A stretch of DNA of 7,270 bases from the NCBI GenBank assembly GCA_040905505.1, contig JBBDRL010000056.1, positions 1 through 7,270 on the forward strand. The letters run 5' to 3'. This DNA comes from WHSP01 sp040905505. GTDB lineage: Bacteria > Gemmatimonadota > Gemmatimonadetes > Longimicrobiales > Longimicrobiaceae. The notes beneath the pieces were generated by a model. That model was given only the letters and a program-made list of their open reading frames with translations, was not told the DNA's origin and did not search any database. Numbering within the stretch: the first letter of the stretch is position 1; every line of letters starts with the position of its first letter. Positions 1-6,471 of the stretch are shown here, in pieces. Position numbers and translations under genes: made by a program.

Positions 1-2
1 CC

Positions 3-2603
3 ATCCTTCGAACGAGCACCGGCCACGACTTCAGCCTCTACAAGCGCTCGACCGTTCTGCGCCGTCTCGAGCGGCGGCTACTCTTCAACGGCGTTGCCGG
101 CATCGAGGACTATCTGCGCCTCCTGGCGGTGAACGAAGCCGAATCCCGGTCGCTCGTCCGCGACCTCCTGATCTCGGTGAGCGGCTTCTTCCGCGATCCC
201 GAGGCCTTCGAGGCGTTGAGCAAGCTCATCCCCTCGCTCTTCGAGGGGAAGGGCCCGGACGATTCGGTCAGGGTGTGGGTGGCCGGGTGCGCAACGGGTG
301 AGGAGGCTTACTCTCTCGCGATCCTGCTCGACGAACACGCGGCTACGCTCGATCAGCCGCCCCTCATCCAGATGTTCGCAACCGACATCGACGAGCGGGC
401 ATACGCATGGGGGCGCGAGGCCTTATACCCCGCCACCGAGGTCGCCGACATCCCCGCAGAGAGGCTCCGCCGCTACTTCACCCGCGAATCCGGCGGCTAT
501 CGGGTCCTGAAATCGCTCCGGCAGAGCGTGCTCTTCGCCGTCCACAACGTCCTGCACGACCCGCCGTTCTCGCGCATCGACCTGATCAGCTGCCGGAACC
601 TGCTCATCTACCTGCAGCCGGAGGCGCAGGAGCGGGTCCTCGACACATTCCACTTCTCCCTGGCGCCCGGCAAGCTCCTCTTTCTGGGTGCCTCCGAGAG
701 CGCCGGATCCGCGGTTCACTTCACGCCGACCGGCGACAAGCAGAGGATCTACAGGCGCGACGACACGCCGCACCACGCCCCGCCTCGCGGAGCGGCCACG
801 GATCTCGACGCGTCGCCGCGCGACGTCCCGGCCAGCGAGCCGGCCGACGGCTCTGAAAGCCCCTTCTCGTATGGCTCGCTACATCTCGGGATGCTCGAGA
901 CGTACGCACCGGCCAGCCTGATCGTCAACGAGCAGCTCGACGTCGTCCATCGCTCCGCGCGTGCCGGACACTTCCTGCACATGGGCCAGGGTCAGCCGAG
1001 CCACAACCTTCTCGACCTCGCGCGGGGGCATCTGCGCATGGACCTCCGCACAGCCCTCTACCAGGCTTTCGAGAACGGGCTGGAGACCACGCGCGCGGTG
1101 CCGGGCGATGAAGCGGGGAAGTCCCTCATCATCCGTGTTCACCCACCCGTAGAGGACGCCACGGGGGGTCGATTCGCGCTCGTCGTCTTCGCCGAGCAGG
1201 CCGCGCCGGAAACGTCGAACGTGCTCCCGGCGGACGGGTCGGACCTTCGCGCCGTCTCTCACCTCGAGGAGGAGCTGCGACGGACCAAGGAGCACCTCGA
1301 GTCGACGAGCGCGGCGCACGACCACATGGTCGAGAGCCTCCAGTCGGCGAACGAGGAACTGCAGTCCATCAACGAGGAGGAGCGGGCGGCGACCGAGGAG
1401 CTGGAGACGAGCCGTGAGGAGATCCAGTCGATCAACGAGGAGCTGACGACGATCAACCAGGAGCATCAGGGCACGATCGAGGAGCTGAAGCGAACGAACT
1501 CCGATCTGCAGAATCTCATCGAGTCAACGGAGATCGGTACGATCTTCCTGGATCTTTCGATGCGAATCCGGCGCTTCACCCCCTCGGCGAGCACCCTCTT
1601 CAACTTCGTGGCGGCCGACCAGGGCCGACCGCTGGCTCACATCACCCACACGCTCAACTATCCCGACCTGCTCACCGACGTCGAGAGCGTACTGAGCTCC
1701 CTCGTCCGGATCGAGCGCTCGATCGTGAGCGACTCCGGCGAATGGTACATCGTCCGCATCAACCCGTACCGCTCGCTCGAACAGCGGGTGGAGGGCGCCG
1801 TGCTGACGTTCTTCAACGCGACCGCGCAGAAGCGCGTCGAAGAGGAGCTGCGCGAGGCGAAGCTCGTCGCGGAATCGGCGAACCTGGCGAAGGGGACATT
1901 CCTGGCGACCCTGTCGCACGAGTTCCGCACGCCGCTCAACGGGATACTCGGATACGCGGACCTCCTGGCATTCGACGGCCACCTGAACCCCGCGCAGGAA
2001 CAGAAGGTGGTGCGGATCCGTTCCGGAGTCTGGCACCTCGATTCGATGGTGAACGAGATCCTCGCCTTCGCCAAGCTCGATGAAGGTCGCGAGACCGTGC
2101 GCACCGAGTCTTTCGATGCGCGGGCCATCGCGAAGGACGCCGCGATCCTCGTGGAGCCGGCGGCCAAGGCGAAGGGCCTCGATCTCATCGTAACCGTTCC
2201 CGAAGAGCCGATCGAAGTGGAGACGGACGGCGGGAAGGTCCGTCAGATCCTCATCAATCTCATCGGGAACGCGGTGAAGTATACAGACCAGGGGGCGATC
2301 ACCGTGAGGGTGGAGGAAGCAGGTGAACTGGTCGTCTTCGAAGTCCGCGACACCGGCCCCGGCATCGCGCTGGAGAACCATGAACTCATCTTCAAGCGCT
2401 TCTGGCAGGTGGACGGCTCGGCGACCCGGCCATTCGGAGGTCTGGGCGTAGGGCTGGCGGCCGCGAGGGAGTTCAGCCGGCTCCTGGGCGGGGATGTGGA
2501 GGTCGAGAGCGTGCTGGGCGAGGGCAGCACCTTCCGACTACTGCTGCCCGCCGTAACAACAGAACCGCAGGTCGTCACCCTGGTCGGGCACGAGACCGCG
2601 TAG
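3..2603 (+). CDS. CheR-PAS-coiled coil-PAS-histidine kinase hybrid (probable CheB/CheR fusion kinase), 5' end cut by window edge
   Basis: The frame is open from base 3 with no start, so the gene begins upstream; 866 residues are visible. An internal GTG at 129 is not the true start, because the residues before it (TGHDFSLYKRSTVLRR) match the CheR N-terminal helical domain. Visible domains are: CheR N-terminus (residues 1-45); SAM-dependent methyltransferase (about 55-250) with glycine motif VAGCATGEEAYS near 93-104, FATDID, and SCRNLLIYL; a first PAS-like region (290-400); a coiled coil (418-506); a second PAS (507-608); HisKA with SHEFRTPLNG (His639); and HATPase_c with N-box Asn756, DTGPGI (Asp783) and a GGLGVGLA G2 box. 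It ends GSTFRLLLP plus a short tail. Family knowledge: such fusions carry CheB upstream and couple glutamate methyl transfer to phosphorelay. No membrane segment is seen, so it is probably cytosolic. No receiver domain is present. The CheB part is inferred, not seen. Confidence 0.93.
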   Translation: MLRTSTGHDFSLYKRSTVLRRLERRLLFNGVAGIEDYLRLLAVNEAESRSLVRDLLISVSGFFRDPEAFEALSKLIPSLFEGKGPDDSVRVWVAGCATGEEAYSLAILLDEHAATLDQPPLIQMFATDIDERAYAWGREALYPATEVADIPAERLRRYFTRESGGYRVLKSLRQSVLFAVHNVLHDPPFSRIDLISCRNLLIYLQPEAQERVLDTFHFSLAPGKLLFLGASESAGSAVHFTPTGDKQRIYRRDDTPHHAPPRGAATDLDASPRDVPASEPADGSESPFSYGSLHLGMLETYAPASLIVNEQLDVVHRSARAGHFLHMGQGQPSHNLLDLARGHLRMDLRTALYQAFENGLETTRAVPGDEAGKSLIIRVHPPVEDATGGRFALVVFAEQAAPETSNVLPADGSDLRAVSHLEEELRRTKEHLESTSAAHDHMVESLQSANEELQSINEEERAATEELETSREEIQSINEELTTINQEHQGTIEELKRTNSDLQNLIESTEIGTIFLDLSMRIRRFTPSASTLFNFVAADQGRPLAHITHTLNYPDLLTDVESVLSSLVRIERSIVSDSGEWYIVRINPYRSLEQRVEGAVLTFFNATAQKRVEEELREAKLVAESANLAKGTFLATLSHEFRTPLNGILGYADLLAFDGHLNPAQEQKVVRIRSGVWHLDSMVNEILAFAKLDEGRETVRTESFDARAIAKDAAILVEPAAKAKGLDLIVTVPEEPIEVETDGGKVRQILINLIGNAVKYTDQGAITVRVEEAGELVVFEVRDTGPGIALENHELIFKRFWQVDGSATRPFGGLGVGLAAAREFSRLLGGDVEVESVLGEGSTFRLLLPAVTTEPQVVTLVGHETA
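1332..1520 (+). repeat. Nine consecutive heptads: coiled-coil signalling helix inside the hybrid kinase
   Basis: The translated segment divides without a gap into nine seven-residue units: ESLQSAN, EELQSIN, EEERAAT, EELETSR, EEIQSIN, EELTTIN, QEHQGTI, EELKRTN, SDLQNLI. Hydrophobic residues fall at positions 3 and 6 of most units, the 3-4 spacing of a parallel coiled coil. The third unit breaks the pattern, with Glu and Ala where Leu and Ile/Ser would sit. CheB/CheR-PAS kinases commonly have such a linker; it probably carries conformational change between the two PAS regions and sets dimer register. Confidence 0.85.
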
Positions 2604-2952
2604 CTCCCGGCCGTCCCACGGAGGGGCGACGACGCGGCCGCGATGCGGAGCCGACCTCGACCATGAGACCGCGAACGGGAGTATCGCCCAACCGCATGCA
2701 GCGCGGATCGCGGATCGCGGCACCAAACGTATTGAGGCAGACATCCCGGTTCAGCGCCTCCTGCACCACCACTTTGCGCGGACCAGTGTGATTGTCGGCG
2801 ATCATCCCGACGGTCCAGTAAGTGCGAGGGCCGGCTTCTTTCCGTCGCGCGCGGAGACACCACGGTCGCTTCCGGGCGACGGCGCCGCTGGCAGGGCGGC
2901 AACGAAACTCCGACGCTATTCCGCCAGGTAGACCTTCCCACGAGGTAGAGGT
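2604..2952. other. Gap between the two kinase genes; no confident gene
   Basis: These 349 bases follow the stop of the hybrid kinase and precede the RsbRD-type kinase. No terminator with a T-run and no convincing promoter was recognised. The plus strand carries only a 42-codon open frame from the ATG at 2663, with no good ribosome binding site. The minus strand stays open across the whole gap, and a 76-codon stretch from ATG 2805 to a stop at 2575 has a fairly protein-like composition but no recognised family (see findings). A short direct repeat, GCGGATC twice in tandem, lies near 2703-2716. Possibly decayed coding sequence. Confidence 0.4.
2942..2945 (+). promoter_or_regulatory. Ribosome binding site of the RsbRD-type kinase
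   Basis: GAGG lies 7 bases before GTG 2953 and 10 before ATG 2956. A second purine run, AGAGG at 2947-2951, is 4 bases from the ATG but only 1 from the GTG. The two candidate starts are adjacent codons, so the choice changes the protein by one residue. Confidence 0.5.
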
Positions 2953-2955
2953 GTG

Positions 2956-4110
2956 ATGAGACTCGCTGAATTCATACTTGCGAACCGCGAGCCGATCCTG
3001 CGCGAGTGGGAGGACTTTGCGCGTACCTGCACACCGGCGAGCGGCTCCATGGACGTCGAGGCGCTGCGGGACCACGCCGATCAGATGCTCACAGTGATCG
3101 CCGCGGACCTCCAGACCCCCCAGGATGGGCTCGAACAGTCGGAGAAGTCGAAGGGGCGGGCACCATCCGAGGATCCAGACCCCGCGACGGCGGCCGAAAA
3201 GCACGGAGCCGATCGGGCGGAGAGCGGCTTCTCCGTGGAGCAGATGGTTGCCGAGTACCGGGCCCTGCGCGCGAGCGTGATCCGCCTCTGGACGAAGGAG
3301 AAGGGCGAGCTGATTCCTGCGGACGTGGAGGATCTGACACGCTTCAACGAGGCCATCGACCAGGCCCTGGCGGAATCCGTGACGGAGTACACCCAGGAGT
3401 TGGACGATTCCAAGGAGATCTTTCTCGCCATCCTCGGCCACGACTTGCGGACGCCCCTGGGCGCGATCTACACCTCTGCCCGCTTCATGCTCGATCTGGA
3501 CGAGATGAAGGAGCCGCACCGCACCCTCATCGCGCGCATCGAGCGGAGTGCCACACGGACGGTTCAACTGGTAGGGGACCTGCTGGACTTCACGCGGAGC
3601 CGGCTCGGAGAAGGGATCCCGATCACACGTGGGGAGGTGAACCTGGGACGGATCGTGCGCGACGTCGTCGAAGAGATCTCGGCGGCACACCCGGGCGCTC
3701 GGATCGAGGTCGATACGCGTGTGGAGGAGCGTGGGGAGTGGGATCAGGCGCGGGTGAGTCAGGCGCTGAGCAACCTGATCTCCAATGCCGTGCAACACGG
3801 CGCGGCGGGAACCACCGTCCACGTCGACGTCGCTGGCGAGGCTGATCAGGTCGCCATCGCGGTCCGCAACCGGGGGGTGGTGATCGGACCCGAGGATCTC
3901 GACGGAATCTTCAACCCGATGAAGGCGCGGGTATCACCCCTCAAAGCCATGGGCGGGGGCCCGACGGGCAACCTCGGCCTGGGACTGTATATCGTCGAGC
4001 GGATCGTCAGCGCGCACGGGGGGCGCATTCAGGTGGAATCGTCGGAGGGCTCGGGTACCACCTTCACGATCTACCTGCCCCGCCACGAGAGGGAGAAGGC
4101 GGGTCGATAG
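2956..4110 (+). CDS. Soluble sensor histidine kinase with RsbRD-like N-terminal domain
   Basis: The protein has 384 residues from ATG 2956; GTG 2953 directly before it is an equally possible start. Residues 1-120 (LAEFILANREPILREWEDFA onward) resemble the RsbRD_N helical domain found at the N-terminus of RsbR-type stress regulators and some kinases. The linker SGFSVEQMVAEYRALRASVI is typical of that kinase group. HisKA follows with FLAILGHDLRTPLGAI (His162), then HATPase_c with N-box NLISNAVQHG (Asn277) and G2 box NLGLGLYIVERIV, ending GTTFTIYLP. The usual G1 aspartate is asparagine (VRNRGVVI, Asn305), a change I recall in related RsbRD-type kinases. No membrane helix is seen. It follows the hybrid kinase in the same direction after 350 bases, so it may have its own promoter. 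No response regulator lies beside it, so its partner is unknown. Confidence 0.92.
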   Translation: MRLAEFILANREPILREWEDFARTCTPASGSMDVEALRDHADQMLTVIAADLQTPQDGLEQSEKSKGRAPSEDPDPATAAEKHGADRAESGFSVEQMVAEYRALRASVIRLWTKEKGELIPADVEDLTRFNEAIDQALAESVTEYTQELDDSKEIFLAILGHDLRTPLGAIYTSARFMLDLDEMKEPHRTLIARIERSATRTVQLVGDLLDFTRSRLGEGIPITRGEVNLGRIVRDVVEEISAAHPGARIEVDTRVEERGEWDQARVSQALSNLISNAVQHGAAGTTVHVDVAGEADQVAIAVRNRGVVIGPEDLDGIFNPMKARVSPLKAMGGGPTGNLGLGLYIVERIVSAHGGRIQVESSEGSGTTFTIYLPRHEREKAGR

Positions 4111-4164
4111 CCGTATCGGCGAGATCCCGCTCGTCAGTCGCGGGGACTTCCGCCCCGCCGGCCA

Positions 4165-4192
4165 GCCGAGCGTAGATCGCTCTCGGCGTTTT
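4165..4192 (+). terminator. Rho-independent terminator 1 after the RsbRD-type kinase
   Basis: GCCGAG (4165-4170) pairs perfectly with CTCGGC (4182-4187). Two further inner pairs (CG with CG) close a TAGAT loop, with a two-base bulge. GTTTT follows at 4188-4192. It begins 55 bases after the stop codon at 4110. A smaller stem of GCGGGG (4140-4145) and CCCCGC (4153-4158) precedes it without a T-run. Confidence 0.6.
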
Positions 4193-4223
4193 GAGGTTCG
4201 CGCGTACTGGCGCAAGAGTATAG

Positions 4224-4262
4224 GAAGCGGCCCCGGACGATCCGCGTCGGGGCCGCTTCTTT
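4224..4262 (+). terminator. Terminator 2: 12-bp perfect stem between convergent genes
   Basis: GAAGCGGCCCCG (4224-4235) pairs without mismatch with CGGGGCCGCTTC (4248-4259) around a 12-base loop that can itself pair ACG with CGT. It is followed by TTTG on the plus strand. On the minus strand the downstream side reads CTATACTC, poorer in T, so plus-strand termination is favoured. Because it lies between the plus-strand kinase and the minus-strand small gene, it may act in both directions. Confidence 0.72.
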
Positions 4263-4339
4263 GATCACGTCTCTTTGAGTCGCTTCCGGCTCGACCCTTC
4301 CCGATCAAGCTTCCCGTAGCGGGATGCGCGACGGGTGTG

Positions 4340-4495
4340 CTACCGCTTCTTCTGCTGGCTACCCTGCTGGGCCTTCTCCTTCCCCTGCTGTTTCTGAGGC
4401 TGTGTTCGCGTCTGATCAGTCTGCCGCTCCTGGCCGCTGCCGCCCTGTTGCTTTTGACCAGACTGCTGATTCCGGTCACGCTCTTGCTGAGCCAT
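4340..4495 (-). CDS. 51-residue Gln-rich, highly hydrophilic small protein
   Basis: The minus-strand ATG at 4495 is preceded by a strong ribosome binding site (GGAGG, complement of 4501-4505) with a 5-base spacer, which fixes the start although the frame stays open further upstream. The protein begins MAQQERDRNQQ and ends QQGSQQKKR. Of 51 residues 18 are Gln, 6 Gly, 6 Lys and 5 Arg; there is no Val, Ile, Leu, Phe, Tyr, Trp or Cys. Net charge is about +6. It should be disordered and soluble. Composition recalls hydrophilins and small stress-induced bacterial proteins, but no family is recognised. It lies downstream of the MscS-type channel on the same strand after 290 bases, so it probably has its own promoter. 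A role in osmotic or desiccation stress is inference only. Confidence 0.68.
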   Translation of the reverse strand: MAQQERDRNQQSGQKQQGGSGQERQTDQTRTQPQKQQGKEKAQQGSQQKKR

Positions 4496-4500
4496 CGGGG

Positions 4501-4505
4501 CCTCC
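4501..4505 (-). promoter_or_regulatory. Strong ribosome binding site of the Gln-rich small gene
   Basis: The complement reads GGAGG, followed by CCCCG and then ATG (4495-4493). This near-ideal site decides the start in favour of the 51-residue product over the 110-residue extended frame that begins at 4672. Confidence 0.65.
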
Positions 4506-4517
4506 GCGTTAGGGTCA

Positions 4518-4540
4518 AACGACCGGCTGAGTAGGAGTTC
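4518..4540 (-). promoter_or_regulatory. Possible ECF-type promoter of the small gene
   Basis: On the minus strand TGAAC (GAAC at 4540-4537) is followed by a 15-base spacer and CGTT (4521-4518). The -10-like CGTT ends 22 bases before the ATG, leaving a short leader that contains the GGAGG site. The pattern resembles extracytoplasmic-function sigma promoters (GGAAC or TGAAAC, about 16 bases, CGT), but the spacer is one short and such matches occur by chance. Confidence 0.22.
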
Positions 4541-4633
4541 ATCCGGCCGAAGCCAGTGCTGCAATCCACATGCCTGATCTGCACGCCGAAGAGACCCTCT
4601 ATCGCGGCACCGCAACTGACTCTCTCCGCCGAA

Positions 4634-4670
4634 GCCGCCGGTCCGCACCGTGCAGAACTGGATCGGCGGC
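4634..4670. other. Stem-loop between the channel gene and the small gene
   Basis: GCCGCCGGTCC (4634-4644) can pair with GGATCGGCGGC (4660-4670), giving ten standard pairs and one G-U pair around a 15-base loop. No T-run follows on either strand, so it is not a standard intrinsic terminator. It lies 116 bases past the stop of the channel gene and 139 bases upstream of the small-gene start. It could be an RNA stabiliser, a Rho-assisted terminator or chance in GC-rich DNA. Confidence 0.35.
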
Positions 4671-4785
4671 AACGACTACGAGCCTTGTGGCGCCCTCGTA
4701 CGAGCCACCGATCAGCGTGGGCAAGCTGCCTTCAGATCTACGTTCCTTCACCCACCGCGAGTGCATGAGCGATGCGTCCGCGTAA

Positions 4786-6129
4786 TCACGGCGCGAGACT
4801 GGGGATGGGTACTCGCGGCACCTCGCGAGTCCGATCGGGCTGTTGCACGGACACTCCCGCCAGATCGCTTCCGGCCGGCCTCTGGTAGACCCGAAGTCCG
4901 AATTCCGGGAAGATGGTGACGATGTGGTCGAAGATGTCCGCCTGAATGGCTTCGTAGTTCGCCCATCGGATGTCCCGCACGAACACGTAGATCTCCAGCG
5001 GCAAGCCCTCCGCGGTGGGGGCAAGCTGGCGAACGAGGAAGGTCATGTCCTGGCGGATCATGGGGTGCTGCCTCAGATAAGCCCAGACGTAGGCGCGCAG
5101 CATGCCGAGATTGGTGAGGCGCCGCGCGTTTGCAATGACGCTTGGATCTGTGCAGTGCTGCCGGTTGTACTCGTCCAGTTCCGGGGTCTTCGCGGCCACG
5201 TAGTCCCTGAGAAGCACGAAGCGCCCGAAGTGCGCAACCTCTTCCTCGCTCAGGAAGCGCACCGTTCCCATGTCGATGTGGATGGCGCGCTTGATCCTGC
5301 GGCCGCCCGAGTCCTCCATGCCGCGCCAGTTCTTGAAGGAATGCTCCAGGAACTTGTGCGTAGGAATGACGGTGATCGTCTTATCCCAGTTCTGAACGCT
5401 GACGGAGTTGAGAGCGATGTCCACCACATCTCCGTCAGCACTGAACTGCGGCATCTCGATCCAGTCACCGACGCGGATCAGGTTGTTGGCGGCCAGCTGA
5501 ATGCCGGCAACGAGCGAAAGCAGCGAATCCCTGAATACCAGCATCAGGATGGCCGTCATCGCCCCGATTCCGCTGAAGAAGACGAGGGGCGATTCGTCCA
5601 TCAGCGTCGCGACGATGAGGATTCCGCCGATGCAATAGAAGACGATGCTGACGACCTGGAGAAAACCCTTGATCGGCCGGTCCCGAGCCGCAGGCAAGCG
5701 GTTGTACACCTCGGTGACCAGATCCAAGACCGCGCTCATCACGCGCAGCAGGAGGAGAATCGTGGCGGCCGCCACCACGCGGCGCACGAGGCCCTCGAGC
5801 CCGGCCGGAAGTCCAGGCACGAGCCCGACACCCTGATGCGCGATGAATGCCGGCACGAGCCATGACAGCCGGTGCAGGACCTTCGAGTTCAGAAGGAACT
5901 CGTCCCAGGTGGTCGGCGTGGCTCGCGTGAGCCTCGCGATGATGCGTAGGAGGTATCGCTGCACGGCGACCAGCGCTACCACGCACGCCACCGCCACCAG
6001 CGCGAGTCCGATCAGCATCGCCAGGATCGGGTAGAGCTCGGCCCATCCGGCGATACTTTCGAGCCACGGTGACGAAACGTCGGCCGTTCCTGTCCCGTCC
6101 GGCTCGGACGCTTGAAGAGCCAGATACAT
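4786..6129 (-). CDS. ybdG: MscS-family mechanosensitive channel, YbdG/MscM-like
   Basis: This 447-residue inner-membrane channel should open under membrane tension and release solutes on hypo-osmotic shock. Predicted membrane segments are about 33-58, 88-106, 114-138, 156-177 and 182-216; the last is the pore-lining and gating region (FFSGIGAMTAILMLVFRDSLLSLVAGIQL). The cytoplasmic part has features I recall from E. coli YbdG: GDWIEMPQFSADGDVVDI, VQNWDKTITVIPTHKF, SFKNWRGMEDSGGRRIKRAIHIDM, a YbdG-type insertion (290-355), RQLAPTAEGLPLEIYVF, and QADIFDHI near the end. Length is close to YbdG (415), with an extra N-terminal 30 residues and a polar, Pro-rich 25-residue tail. The ATG at 6129 follows a GGGAG site with a 6-base spacer. 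It is transcribed towards the small Gln-rich gene and away from the lipoprotein. Family assignment is firm; conductance and physiological role are inferred. Confidence 0.95.
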   Translation of the reverse strand: MYLALQASEPDGTGTADVSSPWLESIAGWAELYPILAMLIGLALVAVACVVALVAVQRYLLRIIARLTRATPTTWDEFLLNSKVLHRLSWLVPAFIAHQGVGLVPGLPAGLEGLVRRVVAAATILLLLRVMSAVLDLVTEVYNRLPAARDRPIKGFLQVVSIVFYCIGGILIVATLMDESPLVFFSGIGAMTAILMLVFRDSLLSLVAGIQLAANNLIRVGDWIEMPQFSADGDVVDIALNSVSVQNWDKTITVIPTHKFLEHSFKNWRGMEDSGGRRIKRAIHIDMGTVRFLSEEEVAHFGRFVLLRDYVAAKTPELDEYNRQHCTDPSVIANARRLTNLGMLRAYVWAYLRQHPMIRQDMTFLVRQLAPTAEGLPLEIYVFVRDIRWANYEAIQADIFDHIVTIFPEFGLRVYQRPAGSDLAGVSVQQPDRTREVPRVPIPSLAP

Positions 6130-6471
6130 GAGTCACTCCCTAAGTAAAATCGTCGGATTGATAGGCGTGCCGGTTGACGCGCGCGTGCTGACGGTCCCGG
6201 TGCAGTAGAACCGCCGGGCGTCTCCTACCATACGGCAGAGGCTAGTCGCAGTTCCGCCGCGCTCCTCGGTAGGCGCCTGCTGGGCGAAATAGCCGGCCTG
6301 GAGCTACCGGTTGTGACCGTACGATTCATCAAGAGGAGTCTGCGGGGAATATAGCCCTTGCCTGCCCCCTTCCCCGGCGCTAATCGTGAGGCGTGGCATT
6401 CGCATCGTGCTCGGGGCGTTGGTTGCCTCCGAAATGCGCCTCTTCCATCCGCCTCTCACTGAAAGATCTAG
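6130..6471. other. Divergent intergenic region between channel and lipoprotein genes
   Basis: The 342 bases must carry promoters for both flanking genes, but no clear -35/-10 pair was found on either strand. Partial elements are TTGACG at 6174-6179 (+) without a partner at normal spacing, and an AT-rich AATATAG at 6348-6354 in otherwise GC-rich sequence, about 115 bases before the lipoprotein start. AAGAGGAG at 6331-6338 looks like a ribosome binding site but no start codon follows at a usable distance. A small hairpin, CGGT-TGTG-ACCG, lies at 6308-6319. No gene is supported here. Confidence 0.4.
6136..6140 (-). promoter_or_regulatory. Ribosome binding site of the MscS-type channel gene
   Basis: The complement reads GGGAG, followed by a 6-base spacer (TGACTC) and ATG at 6129. 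This supports the chosen start. Confidence 0.6.

Larger units (their letters stand above)
4496..4785. other. Intergenic region between the MscS-type channel and the small gene
   Basis: These 290 bases hold the ribosome binding site, the possible ECF-type promoter and the stem-loop listed separately. There is also a perfect 10-base palindrome, CTCGTACGAG at 4695-4704, next to GGCGCC at 4689-4694, which could be an operator or chance. Open frames here lack ribosome binding sites and look like non-coding sequence. Confidence 0.4.

Noticed and set aside
1524..2381. Minus-strand open frame of 285 codons
   Set aside because: Shadow of the PAS/HisKA/HATPase coding region; Arg- and Asp-rich translation with no family features, typical of antisense frames in GC-rich genes.
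2703..2720. Short tandem GCGGATC repeat
   Set aside because: Only two copies, with no further units or spacing regularity; too small to call a repeat array or origin iteron.
2575..3822. Minus-strand open frame of 415 codons
   Set aside because: Most of it is antisense to the RsbRD-type kinase, which has clear domains. Only the part in the gap was kept as a low-level observation.
4337..4534. Plus-strand 65-codon frame with a very Leu-rich, membrane-like translation
   Set aside because: It is the reverse reading of the Gln codons of the minus-strand small gene (CAG read as CTG). It has no ribosome binding site, and its hydrophobicity is a by-product of the opposite strand.
4340..4672. 110-residue extended version of the Gln-rich protein starting at 4672
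   Set aside because: The first 59 residues have a different, random-looking composition and no ribosome binding site, while the internal ATG at 4495 has a near-ideal one.
4843..5865. Plus-strand open frame of 340 codons opposite the channel gene
   Set aside because: Shadow of the YbdG-like gene; very His/Asp/Glu/Arg-rich with no hydrophobic core, whereas the minus strand gives a well-recognised protein.
6174..6211. TTGACG ... TAGAAC as a sigma-70 promoter on the plus strand
   Set aside because: The spacing between the boxes is 26 bases, well beyond the usual 16-19.
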